Source of the DNA: DATKPC01 sp035524275
GTDB lineage: Bacteria; Pseudomonadota; Gammaproteobacteria; Burkholderiales; Burkholderiaceae_F
Direction of reading: 5' to 3'
Length of the DNA stretch: 39,323 nt
NCBI GenBank assembly: GCA_035524275.1
Contig: DATKPC010000079.1
Location: forward strand, 1-39,323
The notes beneath the pieces are model-generated. The model was given only the letters and a program-made list of their open reading frames with translations, had not been told where the DNA came from and did no database searches. Of the stretch, positions 1-8,733 are shown piece by piece (position 1 is the stretch's first letter; the number at the start of each line of letters is the position of its first letter). A program made the translations under genes and the position numbers.

Positions 1-2
1 AC

Positions 3-989
3 ATCGAGGCCTGCGGCATCGCCCCGTCGGCGGTGGCAGGCGCGCTCGGGGCGCGGGCCGGGCTCTTTGAGGCGGCGACGATCCGCATCAACCCGACGGG
101 ATCGGTCACGGTGCTGACCGGCTCGCACAGCCACGGCCAGGGCCACGAGACGACGTTTGCCCAGGTCGTCGCGGACCGCCTCGGCATCGGCATCGACGAC
201 GTCGACATCCAGCACGGCGACACTGGCAAGATCCTTTTCGGGATGGGCACCTACGGCAGCCGTTCGCTGGCGGTGGGCGGCACCGCGATCCTGAAGGCTG
301 TCGACAAGGTGATCGCGAAGGGCCGCAAGATCGCGGCGCACCTGCTGGAGGCCGCGGAAGGGGACATCGAGTTCAAGAACGGCGAGTTCCGTGTCGCCGG
401 GACGGACCGGAAGAAGGCGTTCGCCGAAATCGCGCTGACGGCGTACGTGCCGCATAACTTCCCGCTCGACAAGCTCGAACCGGGCCTGAACGAGAACGCG
501 TTCTACGATCCGACGAACTTCACGTATCCGGCCGGCACCTACGTCTGCGAAGTCGAAGTGGATCCGGCCACCGGGCGTGTCCGCGTCGACCGCTTTGCGG
601 CGGTCGACGACTTCGGCAACGTCGTGAATCCGATGATCGTCGAAGGCCAGGTCCACGGCGGCCTCGCGCAGGGCATCGGCCAGGCGCTGCTCGAAGGGGC
701 GCACTACGACGCCGACGGCCAACTGCTCAACGGTTCGTTCATGGACTACGCGATGCCGCGCGCCGACGACCTGCCGCATTTCGTCGTCGAGACGGCGAAG
801 GGCACGCCGTGCACGCACAACCCGCTGGGCGTCAAGGGGTGCGGCGAAGCCGGGGCCATCGGTTCGCCACCCGCGGTGATGAACGCGATCACGGACGCGC
901 TGTGGCACCTCGGCGTTCGCGACGTGCCGATGCCCGCCAGCCCGTACAGCGTGTGGAAGGCGATCAAGTCCGCGGCGGCCGCGAAGTGA
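3..989 (+). CDS. Molybdenum hydroxylase large subunit, CoxL/xanthine dehydrogenase family (5'-truncated)
   Basis: The reading frame is open at the left edge, so only the C-terminal ~328 residues are present; the first in-frame codon is at base 3. This part belongs to the molybdopterin-binding half of aerobic CO dehydrogenase/xanthine dehydrogenase-type enzymes, which oxidise CO, purines, N-heterocycles or aldehydes at a Mo-cytosine dinucleotide centre. Supporting motifs are SHSHGQGHETTFAQ (cofactor-binding loop) and, near the end, GVKGCGEAGAIGSPPAV, which carries the conserved active-site glutamate. The loop separating true CO dehydrogenases (form I) from other family members lies upstream of the window, so the substrate cannot be read here. 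The FAD subunit and CoxG follow; the 2Fe-2S subunit is not in view and may lie upstream. Family assignment is secure; calling it a CO dehydrogenase is not justified. Confidence 0.9.
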   Translation: MEACGIAPSAVAGALGARAGLFEAATIRINPTGSVTVLTGSHSHGQGHETTFAQVVADRLGIGIDDVDIQHGDTGKILFGMGTYGSRSLAVGGTAILKAVDKVIAKGRKIAAHLLEAAEGDIEFKNGEFRVAGTDRKKAFAEIALTAYVPHNFPLDKLEPGLNENAFYDPTNFTYPAGTYVCEVEVDPATGRVRVDRFAAVDDFGNVVNPMIVEGQVHGGLAQGIGQALLEGAHYDADGQLLNGSFMDYAMPRADDLPHFVVETAKGTPCTHNPLGVKGCGEAGAIGSPPAVMNAITDALWHLGVRDVPMPASPYSVWKAIKSAAAAK

Positions 990-1032
990 ATCGCGCAACG
1001 ACGGCACGAACGAACAGAACCTGGAGACCAAC

Positions 1033-1818
1033 ATGACGATGAACTACCAACGACCCGGCTCGGTCGCCGATGCCGCGCGGCTGGGCGGGCCGGACGCGCG
1101 CCTGCTGGCCGGAGGGCAGTCGCTGCTGCCCTCGATGCGGCTGGGCCTGGTGACACCCGAGGCCCTGGTCGACCTGTCCGGGATCGCGGAACTGGTCGGA
1201 ATCGCGAACGACGGCAAGTCGGTGACGATCGGCGCGATGACGAATCACGCGACGGTCGCGGCGTCGGCCGATGTGCGGCGGCTGATCCCGGCGCTCGCGC
1301 AGCTCGCGGGCCATATCGGGGACCGGCAGGTCCGCAATCGCGGGACGATCGGCGGCTCGCTCGCGAACAACGATCCGGCCGCATGCTATCCGGCCGCGGT
1401 GCTCGGGCTGGGTGCGACCGTGCGCACGAACACGCGCCAGATCGCCGCCGATGCGTTCTTCAAGGGGCTCTACGAAACCGCGCTGAACCCGGGCGAGATC
1501 ATCGTGTCGGTGACCTTTCCCGTTCCGCAGGCGGCCGCTTACGTGAAGTTCAACCAGCCCGCGTCGCGTTTCTCGATCGTTGGCGTCTTTGTCGCGCGAA
1601 CCGCGAGCGGCGTACGCGTCGCGGTCACCGGCGCGGGACCGGTCGTCTTCCGCGTGAAGGCCCTGGAAGACGCGCTGTCACGAAGCTTCAGCCCCGGCTC
1701 CTGCGACGGGATCACGATTCCGGCCGCCGGACTGAACAACGACCTGCACGGCAGCGCGGAATATCGCGCGCACCTCATTCCGGTGCTTGCCAAGCAGGCC
1801 GTCGCGTCTGCCGGTTGA
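1033..1818 (+). CDS. FAD-binding middle subunit of molybdenum hydroxylase (CoxM-like)
   Basis: A 261-residue flavoprotein subunit that carries electrons from the 2Fe-2S subunit to the external acceptor. The two FAD pyrophosphate-binding signatures are present: AGGQSLLPSM near residue 25 and RNRGTIGGSLANNDPAA near residue 100. A CO-dehydrogenase flavoprotein C-terminal domain follows. Length is slightly short for the family (usually 265-290). The ATG at 1033 has GGAG at 1023-1026. The gene lies 43 bp after the large subunit and 123 bp before coxG on the same strand, so one transcript is likely. The order large-medium-CoxG, without the small subunit in between, differs from the M-S-L order of classical CO dehydrogenase operons and favours a generic molybdenum hydroxylase. 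Confidence 0.9.
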   Translation: MTMNYQRPGSVADAARLGGPDARLLAGGQSLLPSMRLGLVTPEALVDLSGIAELVGIANDGKSVTIGAMTNHATVAASADVRRLIPALAQLAGHIGDRQVRNRGTIGGSLANNDPAACYPAAVLGLGATVRTNTRQIAADAFFKGLYETALNPGEIIVSVTFPVPQAAAYVKFNQPASRFSIVGVFVARTASGVRVAVTGAGPVVFRVKALEDALSRSFSPGSCDGITIPAAGLNNDLHGSAEYRAHLIPVLAKQAVASAG

Positions 1819-1941
1819 CGGCCGCCGCGGTCCGATCGTAGCGGCACACGTCGGTCCGATGCGTGCGGATCGACGGCCGGCGGCGGCCTCGCGAGGCGGC
1901 CGTCGCCGGCGACTTTCGTCGATCGACGAGGGGAGAGCAAC

Positions 1942-2508
1942 TTGGAACTGAAGGGTGAACGCACCCTGCCGGCGAGCCGGCAGGTGGCGTGGGACGCATT
2001 GAACGACGTCGAGGTGCTTCGCCTCTGCGTCCCCGGCTGCGAAAGCATCACGGCCACGGCGGAGAACAAGTATGCCGTCGTCGTGAATACGGCGATCGGC
2101 CCGGTCAAGGCACGGTTTACCGGAAAACTGGAACTCGCCGACATCGACGCCCCGAACGGCTACACGATCAAGTTCGACGGAACGGGAGGCCAGGCCGGCT
2201 TCGCGCGCGGCGATGCGCGCGTCACGCTTGAATCGCTCGCGCCGCAGCAGACGAAGCTGACGTACGTGGCGACTAGCCAGGTCGGCGGGCGACTGGCGCA
2301 AGTCGGATCGCGCCTGATCGACGCCGCGGCCGGCGCGATGGCGGATCGGTTCTTTGCCGCCTTCAGCGACCAGCTGAGCGCGCGCGCCTCGCCCGCCGGG
2401 GCCGCCGCGCCCGCCGCCGGCGCCGCGGCCAAGCCGGCGACGATCGGCTTCTGGTCGCTCTTCGTCGCATTCCTGCGGCGACTCTTCTCGCGCGCACCCT
2501 TGGACTAG
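1942..2508 (+). CDS. coxG: CoxG-type SRPBCC protein
   Basis: A 188-residue protein. Residues ~1-145 form an SRPBCC (START-like) fold typical of CoxG, with the family opening MELKGERTLPASRQVAWDAL and a conserved CVPGCES stretch. An Ala/Pro-rich linker (~150-170) leads to a short hydrophobic C-terminal segment (FWSLFVAFLRRLF), which fits membrane anchoring. CoxG proteins are proposed to tether the molybdenum hydroxylase to the membrane and deliver electrons to the quinone pool. The start is a TTG at 1942, chosen because GGGGAGAG at 1930-1936 sits 5 bp upstream and the family N-terminus begins there. It is the last gene of the hydroxylase set; livK begins 85 bp later. Confidence 0.88.
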   Translation: MELKGERTLPASRQVAWDALNDVEVLRLCVPGCESITATAENKYAVVVNTAIGPVKARFTGKLELADIDAPNGYTIKFDGTGGQAGFARGDARVTLESLAPQQTKLTYVATSQVGGRLAQVGSRLIDAAAGAMADRFFAAFSDQLSARASPAGAAAPAAGAAAKPATIGFWSLFVAFLRRLFSRAPLD

Positions 2509-2583
2509 AATCGTCGAACACCGGCGCCGAGAAGATCGTGGTCGCAACCGCATCCGCGGCGCCGGGACGGTCACCCGCCGGAT

Positions 2584-2588
2584 GGAGG
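2584..2588 (+). promoter_or_regulatory. Shine-Dalgarno deciding the livK start
   Basis: GGAGG at 2584-2588 lies 5 bp before the TTG at 2594 and overlaps the codons after the in-frame ATG at 2582. Nothing similar precedes that ATG. The site therefore favours initiation at TTG 2594, which also gives the cleaner signal peptide. Confidence 0.5.
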
Positions 2589-2593
2589 AGCCT

Positions 2594-3751
2594 TTGAAGA
2601 CGATCACAAGAGTGCTGGCGTCACTGGCGGCAGCGACGCTCGCTGCTGCGGCGCACGCGGACATCAAGATCGGACTGATCCTGCCGCTTTCGGGTCCCTT
2701 TGCGGCCTACGGCAAGCAGATCGAGCATGGAGTTCGGCTCTACCTGGCGCAGACCGGCGGGCAGGTCGGCGGGCAGAAGGTCGAATTGATCCTGCGCGAC
2801 GACACCGGCATTGCGCCCGAGGTCGACAAGCGACTCGCGCAGGAGCTGGTCGTCAAGGACAAGGTCGACATCCTGGCAGGTTTCGGCCTGACGCCCTCGG
2901 CGTTCGCGGTCGCGCCGATCGCGACCGAGGCGAAGAAGCCGATGGTCGTGATGAACGCGGCAACCTCGGCCGTGTCGTCCAAGTCGCCCTACATCGTGCG
3001 CACGTCGATGACACTGCCGCAGACGACCGCGCCGATCGCGTCGTGGGCCGCGAAACAGGGCATCAAGAAGGTCTTTACGCTCGTCTCCGACTACGGGCCG
3101 GGCCACGACGCCGAGACGCAGTTCAAGACGACGTTCACGGCGGCCGGCGGAACGATCGTCGGCGAGGTTCGTGCCCCGGCGAAGAACCCGGATTTCGCGC
3201 CGTTCCTGCAGCGGATCAAGGACGAGAAGCCGGACGCCGTCTTCCTGTTCGTGCCACCGGGCGAGCAGAGCATCGGCTTCATGAAGGGCTTCGTCGAGCG
3301 CGGCCTGGACAAGGCGGGGATCCGATTGATCGCGACCGGCGACCTGACCGACGAGGACATCATCGACGCGATGGGCGACCCGGCGCTCGGGATCATCACG
3401 TCGTTCCACTATGCCGAATCGCACGCGTCGCCCGAGAACAAGGCCTACGTCGAAGCCTACGAAAAGGCCTATCCGAAGGACCGGCCGAACTTCATGTCCG
3501 TCGGCGGATACGACGGAATGCACCTGATCGACATGGTGCTGAAGAAGACGGGCGGCAGCCCCGACGCCGACAAGTTCGTCGAAGCCGCCAAGGGCATGAA
3601 ATGGACGAGCCCGCGGGGGCCGCTGACGATCGATCCGCAGACTCGCGACCCGGTGCAGAACCTCTATATCCGCAAGGTCGAACGGGTCGGCGGCAAGCTG
3701 CAGAACATCGAGTTCGACGTCCTGCCGGACTTCAAGGATCCGTCGCGCTGA
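2594..3751 (+). CDS. livK: Branched-chain-amino-acid-type ABC transporter, substrate-binding protein
   Basis: Periplasmic binding protein of the LivK/type I fold, about 385 residues. From the TTG at 2594 it starts MKTITRVLASLAAATLAAAA, a standard Sec signal peptide, with cleavage expected near AHA-D. The mature protein opens IKIGLILPLSGPFAAYGKQI, the usual beginning of this family. An in-frame ATG at 2582 would add four residues but has no ribosome-binding site. The family binds Leu/Ile/Val but also amides, urea, aromatic acids and other small organic solutes. Its position directly behind a molybdenum hydroxylase suggests that it imports that enzyme's substrate (inference). Confidence 0.9.
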   Translation: MKTITRVLASLAAATLAAAAHADIKIGLILPLSGPFAAYGKQIEHGVRLYLAQTGGQVGGQKVELILRDDTGIAPEVDKRLAQELVVKDKVDILAGFGLTPSAFAVAPIATEAKKPMVVMNAATSAVSSKSPYIVRTSMTLPQTTAPIASWAAKQGIKKVFTLVSDYGPGHDAETQFKTTFTAAGGTIVGEVRAPAKNPDFAPFLQRIKDEKPDAVFLFVPPGEQSIGFMKGFVERGLDKAGIRLIATGDLTDEDIIDAMGDPALGIITSFHYAESHASPENKAYVEAYEKAYPKDRPNFMSVGGYDGMHLIDMVLKKTGGSPDADKFVEAAKGMKWTSPRGPLTIDPQTRDPVQNLYIRKVERVGGKLQNIEFDVLPDFKDPSR

Positions 3752-3791
3752 CCCGGTTCGCGATCCCGACGCTGCGCGCCGCGCGCCGGCG

Positions 3792-4649
3792 ATGACCATC
3801 TTTTTCGACGGCGTCGCGTACGGAACGTTGCTGTTCCTGATCAGCGTCGGCCTGTCGGTGACGCTGGGATTGATGAACTTCGTCAATCTGGCGCACGGCG
3901 CCTTCGCGATGCTCGGCGGCTACGTCTGCGTCCTGCTGCTGAATCGCGCCGGAGCGCCCTTTCCCGTCGCTGCGCTGGGCGCCGCGGTCGCCGCCGCCGT
4001 CGCCGGCGCGGTGCTGGAAAGGTTCCTCTATCGGCGCCTGTATGCGGCGCCACACCTGGACCACGCGCTGTTCTCGATCGGCATCGTGCTGATGTCGATC
4101 GCCACGGCCCACTATCTTTTCGGCGCGCAGCAGCAGCCGCTGCAATTGCCGTCCTACCTTCAGGGGCAGTTCAGCCTGCCGGGCATCGATATCGGCGTCT
4201 ATCGACTGTGCCTGGTCGTCGTCGGGCTGCTGATCGCGGGCGGCCTGCAACTCGCGATCGCCCGAACGCGCTTCGGCGCGCAATTGCGCGCGTCGGTCGA
4301 CAACCCGCGCGCCGCGCGCGGCGTGGGCATCGACGTCGACCGTGTCTTCAGCCTGGCGTTCGCTGCCGGCTCCGCGCTGGCCGGACTCGGCGGCGCGCTG
4401 GGGGTCGAGATGCTGGGCCTCGATCCGAGTTTTCCGATCAAGTACCTGGTCTACTACCTGATCGTCGTGACCGCCGGCGGCAGCGGCAATGTCATCGGTT
4501 CGCTCGTTGCCGCGGTGATCCTCGGGGTCGCCGACGCAGCCGGCAAGTACTATGTCCCGCAGATCGGCGCGTTCGTGATCTACGTCGTGATGATCCTGAT
4601 GCTGATCCTGCGCCCGCAGGGGCTCTTCGGTCGGCGGGCGATGCGATGA
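3792..4649 (+). CDS. livH: Branched-chain-amino-acid-type ABC transporter permease LivH
   Basis: A 285-residue inner-membrane permease. The N-terminus (FFDGVAYGTLLFLISVGLS, then GLMNFVNLAHGAFAMLGGY) is diagnostic of LivH-type permeases, and the rest alternates hydrophobic segments consistent with about eight membrane helices. The C-terminus ends LILRPQGLFGRRAMR, also a family hallmark. It pairs with LivM (next gene) to form the channel. The stop codon overlaps the livM start in ATGA, so the two are translationally coupled. Confidence 0.92.
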   Translation: MTIFFDGVAYGTLLFLISVGLSVTLGLMNFVNLAHGAFAMLGGYVCVLLLNRAGAPFPVAALGAAVAAAVAGAVLERFLYRRLYAAPHLDHALFSIGIVLMSIATAHYLFGAQQQPLQLPSYLQGQFSLPGIDIGVYRLCLVVVGLLIAGGLQLAIARTRFGAQLRASVDNPRAARGVGIDVDRVFSLAFAAGSALAGLGGALGVEMLGLDPSFPIKYLVYYLIVVTAGGSGNVIGSLVAAVILGVADAAGKYYVPQIGAFVIYVVMILMLILRPQGLFGRRAMR

Positions 4650-5668
4650 CCGGCGAGCCACCCGCGTCCCCGGGCACCGACGCCGTCGAAGCCCTGCGGC
4701 GGGCGTCCCGCTGGCAACCGCTGGAATTCGCCTTCTGGGCGCTGCCCGTCGCCGGGTACTTGGCCTTCGGCGACGACCTCGTCTTCCTGACGCAGATCGC
4801 GATCACGGCGTTGTTCGCGCTTTCGCTGGACCTGATCCTCGGTTACGCCGGGATCATCTCGCTCGGTCACGCCGCATTCTTCGGCATCGGCGCCTATGCG
4901 GCCGGCATGCTGGCGCAGCACGGCTGGGGCGACCCGCTCGCGGGCCTCGCTGTCTCCGCCGCCTGCGCGGCAGTCGCGGGGTTCCTGACGAGCTTCGTCG
5001 TGCTGCGCGGCGCCGACCTGACCCGTCTGATGGTCACGCTGGCGATCGCGATGATGCTTTTCGATGCCGCCAACAAGTTCACCGACATCACCGGCGGCGT
5101 CGACGGGCTGCAGGGCATGCAGTCGGCGCCGCTCGCCGGAAGATTCCCGTTCGATCTCTATGGACGTACCGGCTACGTGTACGCCGTCGTCGTGCTGTTC
5201 CTGCTGTTCCATGTCGCGCGGCGCCTGACGCACTCTCCGCTGGGCGCGAGCCTGCAGGGCATAAGGCAGAACGCCGGCCGAATGCCGGCGCTCGGCACGC
5301 CGGTCGCGGCGCGCCTGGTCGCGATCTACACGATCGCGGCCGCGTTCGCGGGCGCGGCCGGCGCGCTGCTGGCACAGACGACTCAATTCGTTTCCATCGA
5401 CGTCTTCGCATTCAGTCGCTCGGCCGAGTTGATGCTCATCGTCGTGCTCGGCGGCACGGGCACGCTGTACGGCCCGATGCTGGGGGCGATCGTGTTCATG
5501 GTCGCGCGGCAGGTGCTCTCGGGGATCGAGCCGCAGTACTGGGAGTTCTGGCTCGGCGCGCTGCTGCTGGCGATCGTGCTTTTCGCCCGCGGCGGACTGC
5601 TCGGCTTGGGCCGGCAGATCGTGCATCGGCTCCGTGCGAAGGCCGCGGCGCCGGATGGACCGGCATGA
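4646..5668 (+). CDS. livM: Branched-chain-amino-acid-type ABC transporter permease LivM
   Basis: A 340-residue permease. The frame is open further upstream, but the start is placed at the ATG at 4646, which overlaps the livH stop as ATGA and gives the normal LivM length. The motif LDLILGYAGIISLGHAAFFGIGAYAAG is typical of LivM, as is GGTGTLYGPMLGAI near residue 270, where the ATPase-coupling loop is expected. A soluble N-terminal stretch of ~25 residues precedes the first membrane helix. The stop overlaps the livG start (ATGA at 5665-5668). Confidence 0.92.
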   Translation: MTGEPPASPGTDAVEALRRASRWQPLEFAFWALPVAGYLAFGDDLVFLTQIAITALFALSLDLILGYAGIISLGHAAFFGIGAYAAGMLAQHGWGDPLAGLAVSAACAAVAGFLTSFVVLRGADLTRLMVTLAIAMMLFDAANKFTDITGGVDGLQGMQSAPLAGRFPFDLYGRTGYVYAVVVLFLLFHVARRLTHSPLGASLQGIRQNAGRMPALGTPVAARLVAIYTIAAAFAGAAGALLAQTTQFVSIDVFAFSRSAELMLIVVLGGTGTLYGPMLGAIVFMVARQVLSGIEPQYWEFWLGALLLAIVLFARGGLLGLGRQIVHRLRAKAAAPDGPA

Positions 5669-6414
5669 TTGCGCTGCAGACGGTCGGCCTGACGCGACGC
5701 TTCGGCGGCTTCGTCGCCACGAACGACGTCTCGCTCGTGATCGAAGGCGGCGCGCGCCATGCGTTGATCGGACCGAACGGGGCAGGGAAGACCACGCTCG
5801 TCAACCTGCTGACCGGGTTCCTCGAGCCGAGCGCCGGTCGCGTGCTGCTCGCCGGGGAGGACGTGACGCGGCTTGCGCAGCACGAACGGGTCCGGCGCGG
5901 GCTGGCGCGAACATTCCAGATCAATCGGCTCTTTCCGGACATGACCGTACTGCAGGCCGTCGTGCTCGCGGTCTGCGAGCGGCGCGGCATCGCTGCTCGC
6001 TTCTGGCGCGCCGTCGGAGCACACGCCGCGGCAATCGACGAGGCCAACGCGCTGGTCGGCACGTTGCGGTTGGGCGACGACGCCGGCCGACGCACGCGCG
6101 ACCTGCCTTACGGGCGGCAACGCCTCGTCGAGATCGGCCTCGCGCTGGCGCTGCGACCGCGCGTGCTGCTGCTGGACGAGCCCGCGGCCGGAATTCCCGC
6201 GGCCGAGAGCCGGGAACTTTTCGAGACGATCGCCGCGCTGCCGCGGGACGTGACGATCCTGCTGATCGAGCACGACATGGACCTGGTGTTCCGGTTCGCC
6301 GAGCGCATTTCGGTCCTCGTCGGCGGTGCGATCCTGGTCGAGGACACGCCCGCGCGCATCGCACGGGATCCGCGGGTGCGCGAGGTCTACCTGGGGGAGG
6401 CGGAGGTTGGCTGA
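5665..6414 (+). CDS. livG: Branched-chain-amino-acid-type ABC transporter ATPase LivG
   Basis: A 249-residue ATPase. Walker A is GPNGAGKTTL near residue 36, the Q-loop lies in ARTFQINRLFPDM, Walker B is VLLLDEPAAG and the H-loop His is in LLIEHDMDLVF. The ABC signature reads LPYGRQRLVEIGLAL, a Liv-type variant of LSYGxQ with Pro in place of Ser. The ~20-residue insertion between Q-loop and signature is shorter than in classical LivG (usually ~255-260 residues). It overlaps livM by 4 bp and livF by 8 bp, consistent with coupled translation. Confidence 0.92.
   Translation: MIALQTVGLTRRFGGFVATNDVSLVIEGGARHALIGPNGAGKTTLVNLLTGFLEPSAGRVLLAGEDVTRLAQHERVRRGLARTFQINRLFPDMTVLQAVVLAVCERRGIAARFWRAVGAHAAAIDEANALVGTLRLGDDAGRRTRDLPYGRQRLVEIGLALALRPRVLLLDEPAAGIPAAESRELFETIAALPRDVTILLIEHDMDLVFRFAERISVLVGGAILVEDTPARIARDPRVREVYLGEAEVG
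6393..6400 (+). promoter_or_regulatory. Shine-Dalgarno deciding the livF start
   Basis: GGGGGAGG at 6393-6400, inside the end of livG, lies 6 bp before the TTG at 6407. It supports that TTG as the livF start rather than codons further upstream in the open frame. Confidence 0.5.
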
Positions 6415-7114
6415 GCTGCTGCAGGTCGATCGCCTGCGCGCCGGCTACGGCGACGCCATCGTCCTGGACGACATCTCGTTCACGCTGGATGCCGGCGACA
6501 GCCTCGCGCTGCTCGGGCGCAACGGCATGGGGAAGACCACGCTGCTCGAGACGCTGATGGGCGTCACGAGCTGGCGCGGCGGCTCCATGCGGTTTGCCGG
6601 CACGGACCTCTCCGGGCTGGCGCCGCAGCGGCGCGCCCATCTCGGGATCGGCTGGGTTCCGCAGGAGCGCGACGTGTTTCCGTCGCTCACCGTGGAGGAG
6701 AACCTGACGGTCGCTGCCCGGCCGGGCCCGTGGAACCTGGATCGCGTCTACGGTCTTTTCGGGCGACTGCGTGAACGGCGGAGCAACCTCGGCAACCAGC
6801 TCTCGGGCGGCGAGCAGCAGATGCTCGCGATGGCGCGGGCGCTGATGCTCAATCCGCGCCTGCTGCTGCTCGACGAGCCGCTCGAGGGGCTGGCGCCATT
6901 GATCGTCGTCGAGCTCCTGCGGATCATCGGCGCCCTGGTCGGGGAGTCCGAGATGGCGGTGATCCTCGTCGAACAGCATGCGCGCCAGATCCTCCCGTTG
7001 ACGCGCCGTGCGCTCGTCCTGGAGCGCGGGCGCATGGTGCACCTGGGCGACTGCCGCGCGCTGGTCGAGAATCCGGGCCAACTCGACCGCTGGCTCGGTG
7101 TCGGATCACACTGA
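6407..7114 (+). CDS. livF: Branched-chain-amino-acid-type ABC transporter ATPase LivF
   Basis: A 235-residue ATPase, the second of the Liv pair. Walker A is GRNGMGKTTLL, the signature is LSGGEQQMLAMARAL, Walker B is LLLLDEPLEGL, and the H-loop region is VILVEQHARQ, the LivF-typical form. The start is a TTG at 6407 with GGGGGAGG 6 bp upstream; it gives the normal LivF N-terminus (AELLQVDRLRAGYGDAI). The frame is open further upstream, but that extension is arginine-rich and unlike the family. The gene ends at 7114, overlapping by 9 bp the end of the convergent gene at 7106. Confidence 0.92.
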   Translation: MAELLQVDRLRAGYGDAIVLDDISFTLDAGDSLALLGRNGMGKTTLLETLMGVTSWRGGSMRFAGTDLSGLAPQRRAHLGIGWVPQERDVFPSLTVEENLTVAARPGPWNLDRVYGLFGRLRERRSNLGNQLSGGEQQMLAMARALMLNPRLLLLDEPLEGLAPLIVVELLRIIGALVGESEMAVILVEQHARQILPLTRRALVLERGRMVHLGDCRALVENPGQLDRWLGVGSH

Positions 7115-8653
7115 GCGCGTTTCGCCACGGCCCGCGCGCGCGGCGTCGAGGCGGCGTTCCAGGCGATCGAAGGCGGCGTCGATGGCGAGCGCCATCGCGG
7201 CAACCGGCACCGCGCCGGCCAGCAGCGTCGCCGTGTCGTTGAGCGCGAGACCCGTCACGATCCGTTCCCCGAGGCCTCCGGCGCCGACGAAAGCGGCAAT
7301 CGTCGCGGTGCCGACGTTGACGACCGCGGACGTCTTGATGCCGGCCAGGATCAACGGGCGGGCCAGCGGCAGTTCGATCCGGTAGAGCGCGATCCGCGGA
7401 GGCAGCGCGAGCGCACGCGCCGCCTCGCGCAGGTTGCGCGGTACCTGGACGATGCCGGCGTGGGTGTTTCGCACGATCGGCAGCAGCGCGTAGAGCGTCA
7501 ACGCGACGAATGCCGGCAGCGCGCCGATCCGGCCCGTCAACGCGACCAGGAACGCGAGCAGCGCGAGCGACGGCACCGTCTGGATCGCACCGACGACGGC
7601 AAACACGATCGAGGCGACGCGACGCCGGCGGGCCGCCGCCACGCCGAGCGGCACGCCGATCGCGCAGCTTGCACCGAGGGCGACGACGACGAGGCCGGCC
7701 TGCTCGGCGGCGAGCCGCAGCGATTCGCGCGTCAGCAGTTTCGCGCCGAACGCCCGCGCGAGGTCCGTGGACGCCGAGTGCGGCCGCGTCGCGATGCCGT
7801 GCGCCCAGTCGGCGGCGATGTCGGCAAAGGCGCGCTGCTCGATCTCCGCCTCCGCGTTCAGTCGTCGCATCGTCGCCTCGTCGATGCGGCCCTGCAGCGC
7901 GGAGATCGCGTGCCAAGTGCGCGGCAGTCGCTGCGGCAGGTCGCGGCGCGCCAGGAGCACGGCATCGTACGGCGGGAAATAATGCGCGTCGTCGACCAGG
8001 ACGCGCAATCCGTAGCGATCGAGCTTCGCATCGGTCGTATAGGCATCGATCACGTCGATGTCGCCGCGCTCCATCGCCTCGTAGCCGAGGCCGTGCTCGA
8101 TGGCCCGCGGTCGAATGGCCTCGAAGCCGTAGGTGCGCGCCAATCCGGGCCATCCGTCCTGTCGCCCAAGGAATTCCGAGGACAGGCCGAAGCGGAGTCC
8201 GTCGGTGCCACGCAGCTCGGAAATCCGCTGCACGCCGTGGGACCGCGCCGTGTCGGCGCGAACCGCAAGCGCATAGCCGTCCTGGAAGCCGAGCGGAACG
8301 GCCACCGTCAGGCCGAGTGGCGCGAGGCGCCGGTCGAGTTCGTCCAGTGGCGGCACGCGATCGAGATGCAGAATCTCCAGCGCGATCGTGCCGGTGTATT
8401 CCGGGTAGACATCGATCTGCCCGCTGAGCAGCGCGTTCAGCAGGATCGCGGTGTTGCCGAGCCCCTGGCGGTGCACGACGTCGGCCTCGCCGGCACGGCG
8501 TGCTGCGGCGCTGACGATTTCGCCGAGGATGTAGGATTCGGCGAATCGCTTCGAGCCGACCTGTAGCGTCGGATTCGCCGCAGCCAGGGTTGCCGCGAGG
8601 GCCAGGGCAAGCGGCAGCACGGTTCTCAGCACGTGGCGGAATCGGGGTTTCAC
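7106..8653 (-). CDS. Osmoprotectant-type ABC transporter: substrate-binding domain fused to permease
   Basis: A 515-residue fusion. Residues 1-26 form a signal peptide (VLPLALALAATLAAA). Residues ~28-290 are an OpuAC/OsmX-type binding domain, with VGSKRFAESYILGEIV at its start and DVYPEYTGTIALEILH, the usual ligand-site strand. Residues ~310-505 are a MetI-like permease with an EAA loop (EAARALALPPRIALYRIELP). The family imports glycine betaine, choline, carnitine or related quaternary amines; some members take ergothioneine. A functional importer needs an ATPase such as OpuCA, but neither neighbour encodes one: downstream is convergent livF, upstream a divergent HD-GYP gene. The binding domain precedes the permease here, the reverse of Gram-positive fusions. 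Family assignment is firm; the substrate is open. Confidence 0.87.
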   Translation of the reverse strand: MKPRFRHVLRTVLPLALALAATLAAANPTLQVGSKRFAESYILGEIVSAAARRAGEADVVHRQGLGNTAILLNALLSGQIDVYPEYTGTIALEILHLDRVPPLDELDRRLAPLGLTVAVPLGFQDGYALAVRADTARSHGVQRISELRGTDGLRFGLSSEFLGRQDGWPGLARTYGFEAIRPRAIEHGLGYEAMERGDIDVIDAYTTDAKLDRYGLRVLVDDAHYFPPYDAVLLARRDLPQRLPRTWHAISALQGRIDEATMRRLNAEAEIEQRAFADIAADWAHGIATRPHSASTDLARAFGAKLLTRESLRLAAEQAGLVVVALGASCAIGVPLGVAAARRRRVASIVFAVVGAIQTVPSLALLAFLVALTGRIGALPAFVALTLYALLPIVRNTHAGIVQVPRNLREAARALALPPRIALYRIELPLARPLILAGIKTSAVVNVGTATIAAFVGAGGLGERIVTGLALNDTATLLAGAVPVAAMALAIDAAFDRLERRLDAARAGRGETRSV

Positions 8654-8733
8654 GATACGTGCAGCGTAGCGCGCCCCGACGTGCCGGATGGGGCGCGCGC
8701 TGCCTGTGGCAGTGACCTCGGGTCGACCGCATC

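Noticed and set aside
2521..2565. Inverted repeat CCGGCGCC...GGCGCCGG between coxG and livK, considered as a terminator
   Set aside because: The loop is 29 nt, there is no T-tract, and GGCGCC is itself a palindrome common in such GC-rich DNA.
4208..4645. Upstream extension of LivM
   Set aside because: It overlaps livH in another frame and would make LivM ~145 residues too long; the ATGA overlap at 4646 is a better start.
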